DNA from: Rhytidiadelphus loreus
Lineage: Eukaryota; Streptophyta; Bryopsida; Hypnales; Hylocomiaceae
Assembly (NCBI GenBank): GCA_947034895.1
Contig: OX344762.1
Coordinates: 4,407,501 to 4,471,500 of the forward strand
DNA length: 64,000 nucleotides
Direction: 5' to 3'
The notes beneath the pieces are model-generated. The model saw nothing but the letters and a program-made list of their open reading frames with translations. It was not told the DNA's origin and did not search any database. The position numbers and the translations under genes are program-made. The stretch's first letter is position 1. Every line of letters begins with the position of its first letter. Shown here piece by piece: positions 60,917 through 64,000 of this stretch.

Positions 60917-62239
60917 TATTGCAATAATGTTGTTTTTTCCATAGTATTGTCATTACTATGAGTAAAATAAGTACTATACAAGATAGTTTAAGTCATGAAA
61001 ATGAATTAAAAAAATGATCAAAAATGAATTTTAAAATATTAAAAATGATTAAAGTCATCATAAATCGTTATAAATGATTTTGAAATATTGAATTAAAAAT
61101 TAAAAATTAAATGTTAAGTTAATATGAAAAATCATTAAAAAAAAAAAAAAAATTAGTGCAATACTATGTACTACTGATTGTTGTGGAATTTCACAAAGCT
61201 AGAAGGACTAGGAATTAGCTAAAATAGGTACTTGAACATTTTAATTTTTATTAATAAAAAAAATCATAAAAAATCATTTTAAAATGGTCAATTTTCTACA
61301 CTTCTAAATGCTTGAATTGCACCAAATACTTTTGAAAGGAATATTTTTTTTCATTCCAATCTTTGCAGAAAGGACGCACACTTTGAGCCCATGTGCACAC
61401 CACACATGTTAGAATTTGCATGCAATCTTAGAATTTGTTTTCATTGCATGCAATCTTAGTATACCAACTACTTCTCCAATTTTTGGGTCCAAATTTGCAT
61501 TTCAAGTCAATAATAGTACTAAATCCTCCATATGGCAAAAATAGACATCCAATTGAGGATTGTTTAAAAATAGTAAACTAATTTTTAAGTGGAAAAAGTG
61601 AAAAAAATTACTCAATGTCTACAACTACCACATATACCTTCATTTTAAGTTTCATATAAATTTGACTTACAACACAAAAGTCACGAGCAAAAACCAACTA
61701 GCCAAGGCCAAGGGGAGAAAAAGAAGGACAAGTGTTCTTGCAACATTCCAAATGTTTGTCCTTAGAACTTTGTGTGAAAAGGGGAGGGCTTGCACAATAG
61801 TTTGCCATCCAATGAATGCCGTTGGATATTTTTAAGCAAATGATTTACATGGTGACCAACCTGCCGTTCAAGGGTTAAATCAACTTGTTACAATGGTAGT
61901 TGATGAAGGTCCATTGCAATTACATAAAATTTGTTTTCTAACTATCAACCCCTTGGATGAAATACAAATTGATAGTCCTCCATTGGTGAAATCAATGAAA
62001 AATGAATACTTTACATTGATTTCTTTTCCTCCGATATCACAATGGCAAGAGTTAATATAATTATATTAGAAGAAAGGATACTGACTACTATAATATTATT
62101 GTTTTTTCAGGCTCATTATCATTGTTATGACTTTAATTTACATCTACAGGAAGATTAACCTACTGTCAAGTGAAAGATACTCAAAGAGGTAAATGGATTG
62201 ATAGTTGTAGAAAGATTTTTAATTTCTTCTTTTAAAAAT
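60917..62239. other. A+T-rich intergenic DNA, no gene seen
   Basis: It contains a poly-A run at about 61138-61152 and AAAATGATT/TTAAAAATTAAA low-complexity sequence. Nothing else is recognised. Confidence 0.4.
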
Positions 62240-62335
62240 AAATCCTAAGAAAGGATTCGAACTCTAGGAGGTAAACTATTCCAATAGGATTGTAAAATTT
62301 ATTCCACAACATTGCCAATTGCAAGATTCCAATTG
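62240..62335 (-). repeat. tRNA-like remnant (possible SINE head)
   Basis: On the minus strand, GAGTTCGAATCC resembles the RNA polymerase III B box (T-loop), and TGGCAATGTTGTGG about 55 bases upstream loosely resembles an A box. No cloverleaf can be completed, so this is not a functional tRNA. A decayed tRNA-derived SINE is one reading. Confidence 0.25.
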
Positions 62336-63420
62336 TAAAACTTATTCATATTATATATCAACAACCAATTGGTTTAGAACCACTTATCGAATCAATTGGC
62401 CATGGTCTTCCAGCTTTTCCGATTGGTAATTTCTCCAATAACTCCCCAGCTTTATTCCACATCCCGATTGTCTACTAAATCAGCACGCTAAGAAACGCAC
62501 AGCCTTTCTCCAATCGGTCTTCATCTCTACAGATTCAATCTCTTAATTTACCAATCGGCTTTTCTCACAATTGATCACTCCTCATAGTTTCCTATTGATT
62601 TCTATTCATGTATTTTAATTTTGCAATTTAAGACTCCAATTGATCTCTCAGAATTTAACAACTCAATCCAAGTTCATTTTGAGTTTTCCAATTGATATTT
62701 TATAACACTATGATTCCGGTTATATCCAATTGGTAATTTATTCATCACACACATTCACTTTATAAACCAATTGGACAAATGCATCACATAACACACAGAA
62801 ATACACAACATCCAATCGATAATCCTTATTTTTCTCCATCGCCATAGCCACCAACTCATATCAATTACTCCAATTGAATTTCACTTAGCAGATTCATTCA
62901 TGCTCAGTTTATTTTTACAATTGATTTTCCATCTCTCCAACATACACTCACAATCATACACTCAGCATTTTCACACATCCCAATTGGTACACACACACAG
63001 TTACTCAATCACACATCCAGACTCTACAAAAACTCCCAATTGTAAACATTCCTTTATATTAATCTCATCAACAAACACACATTTCACTCACATACAATTG
63101 TTAACTTTCTGCTATATTAACCAAACACACAAAATAAAAAAATCAACACCAATTGTTTTACTTCCACACTCAGAAGAAGTGCCTGCTTCGCTCGAGGTCA
63201 ACTGAAAACACAATCGGAGAAACAACCTACATACCGGCCAGAGGCCAACCGAACATAACTGCCAATCAGAACAATCAGAAATTGCCCCTCCAAATCACCA
63301 TCGGTTCCCTATCGGTAATAAAAGGGTTTACAACCTGTATAGGCCTTGAAACTATACTTCCTATTGGTAAAACTACAAATTAAACATGAAAAACTACCAA
63401 TTGTCAAAAACCAAAAATAC
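62336..63420. repeat. Region densely seeded with CCAATTGG / CCAATCGG motifs
   Basis: About twenty copies of CCAATTG(G/T/A) or CCAATCGG occur in 1.1 kb (for example near 62374, 62419, 62511, 62636, 62689, 62728, 62766, 62980, 63036, 63150 and 63398). The motif is close to the one enriched at 6545-8343. Microsatellite-like ACACACA/CTCACA stretches are interspersed. No recognisable protein is encoded. It is probably part of a repetitive element with subterminal motif clusters. Confidence 0.5.
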
Positions 63421-63800
63421 AATACAGTCCACAATAGTTAACAAATGAATGCCTTAGCTTTTGATGGTTGTATTATGGCTAAATAGCTAAATTATAAGAC
63501 GCTAATACTTCTAAGTGCTTGAATTTTGGAATTTAAGTTTTAAGAGTCATGTGCACTTATTGCATATTTGCACTAGAATATTACAATTTGGCCCTCTAAA
63601 ACATGTCAATTTACGTGATGTGATCATAAATGGACTAGTGTTCTTGGAACACCAAACTTTAACACTATAGCTTGGAGCTCCAGGGACCAACTCTTCTACT
63701 AGTCTAAGCAATTTGATGGATTTGTCAATTGAAGTCCAAATACTCAAAGTTGTCCTCTCAAGTCTTTAATTGGGTTAATCATCTAATCATAACAAAAAGA

Positions 63801-64000
63801 TTAATCCCTAAAGTTCCTCAACTATATTTTCACCCAAAACTACCACTTCTCAGAGAAGTACCAAATTTTAGAAAAAACAATATGTTTGGATTTATGTAAC
63901 TATAGGGTCTTGACTCTTGAAGTATGTTGGTTTGAAACAATGTGCAAAAAAATTCAAAAATTTCCACCATGTGGATTGCAAAATATTAGTGTTTGATTGA
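63801..64000. mobile_element. Left end of a TTAA-flanked element running off the window
   Basis: It begins TTAA-TCCCTAAAGTTCC and continues with ACTATATTTTCACCCAAAACT and ATGTTGGTTTGAA, as in the left half of 39458-40771. The right end lies beyond 64000. Confidence 0.55.

Noticed and set aside
62240..62335. Functional tRNA gene on the minus strand
   Set aside because: A T-loop-like GTTCGAATCC is present, but acceptor and anticodon stems cannot be formed.

Overview
The window is nuclear DNA of a plant. It holds three recognisable genes, all land-plant types: a plastid-targeted Rieske iron-sulphur protein, a secreted pectate lyase and a secreted pectinesterase. The two pectin genes have spliceosomal introns. 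The coding DNA is clearly richer in G+C than its very A+T-rich surroundings, and most of the 64 kb is decayed transposon and low-complexity sequence. This would suit a non-seed land plant such as a moss, but the sequence alone does not fix the species. I see no bacterial-type operon, CRISPR array, rRNA or intact tRNA.

Layout. 1-3462: the right part of one CACTA-type DNA transposon (to 2094) and a complete small one (2211-3462). 3463-8343: A+T-rich sequence, then a stretch packed with the motif ACCAnTTGTT. 8344-13100: a solitary CACTA left end and several TTAA-flanked elements. 13504-14202: petC, intronless, followed by degenerate repeats. 17636-21494: three 147-bp tandem repeats, the middle one split by a 3.4-kb CACTA element that itself carries a TTAA-flanked element. 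21938-23982: two more TTAA elements, one with a CACTA miniature element inside. 25550-27468: pectate lyase (minus strand, 3 exons). 28898-36271: TA-flanked 315-bp elements, a nested element with a 9-bp duplication, a retroposon tail, a large inverted repeat and a perfect CACTA miniature element. 37795-41208: a 16-bp minisatellite, a head-to-head TTAA pair, and another CACTA miniature element. 46225-47021: wreck of a trihelix/NAM-associated-domain gene. 48666-52241: further elements. 53624-56154: pectinesterase (minus strand, 5 exons). 57500-64000: a CACCCTG-ended element, TTAA elements and a CCAATTGG-rich stretch.

The two pectin genes act in sequence on one substrate: pectinesterase removes methyl esters from homogalacturonan, and pectate lyase then cleaves the de-esterified chain. 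They lie about 26 kb apart on the same strand. petC is unrelated to them (photosynthetic electron transport).

The most striking material is the repeat fraction. At least seven CACTA-type termini can be recognised, five of them with matching 3-bp target duplications. About a dozen elements share termini of the form TTAA-CCCCTAAA ... TTTAGGGG-TTAA, a pattern that resembles piggyBac-type insertion. The nesting of these families gives a readable insertion history.
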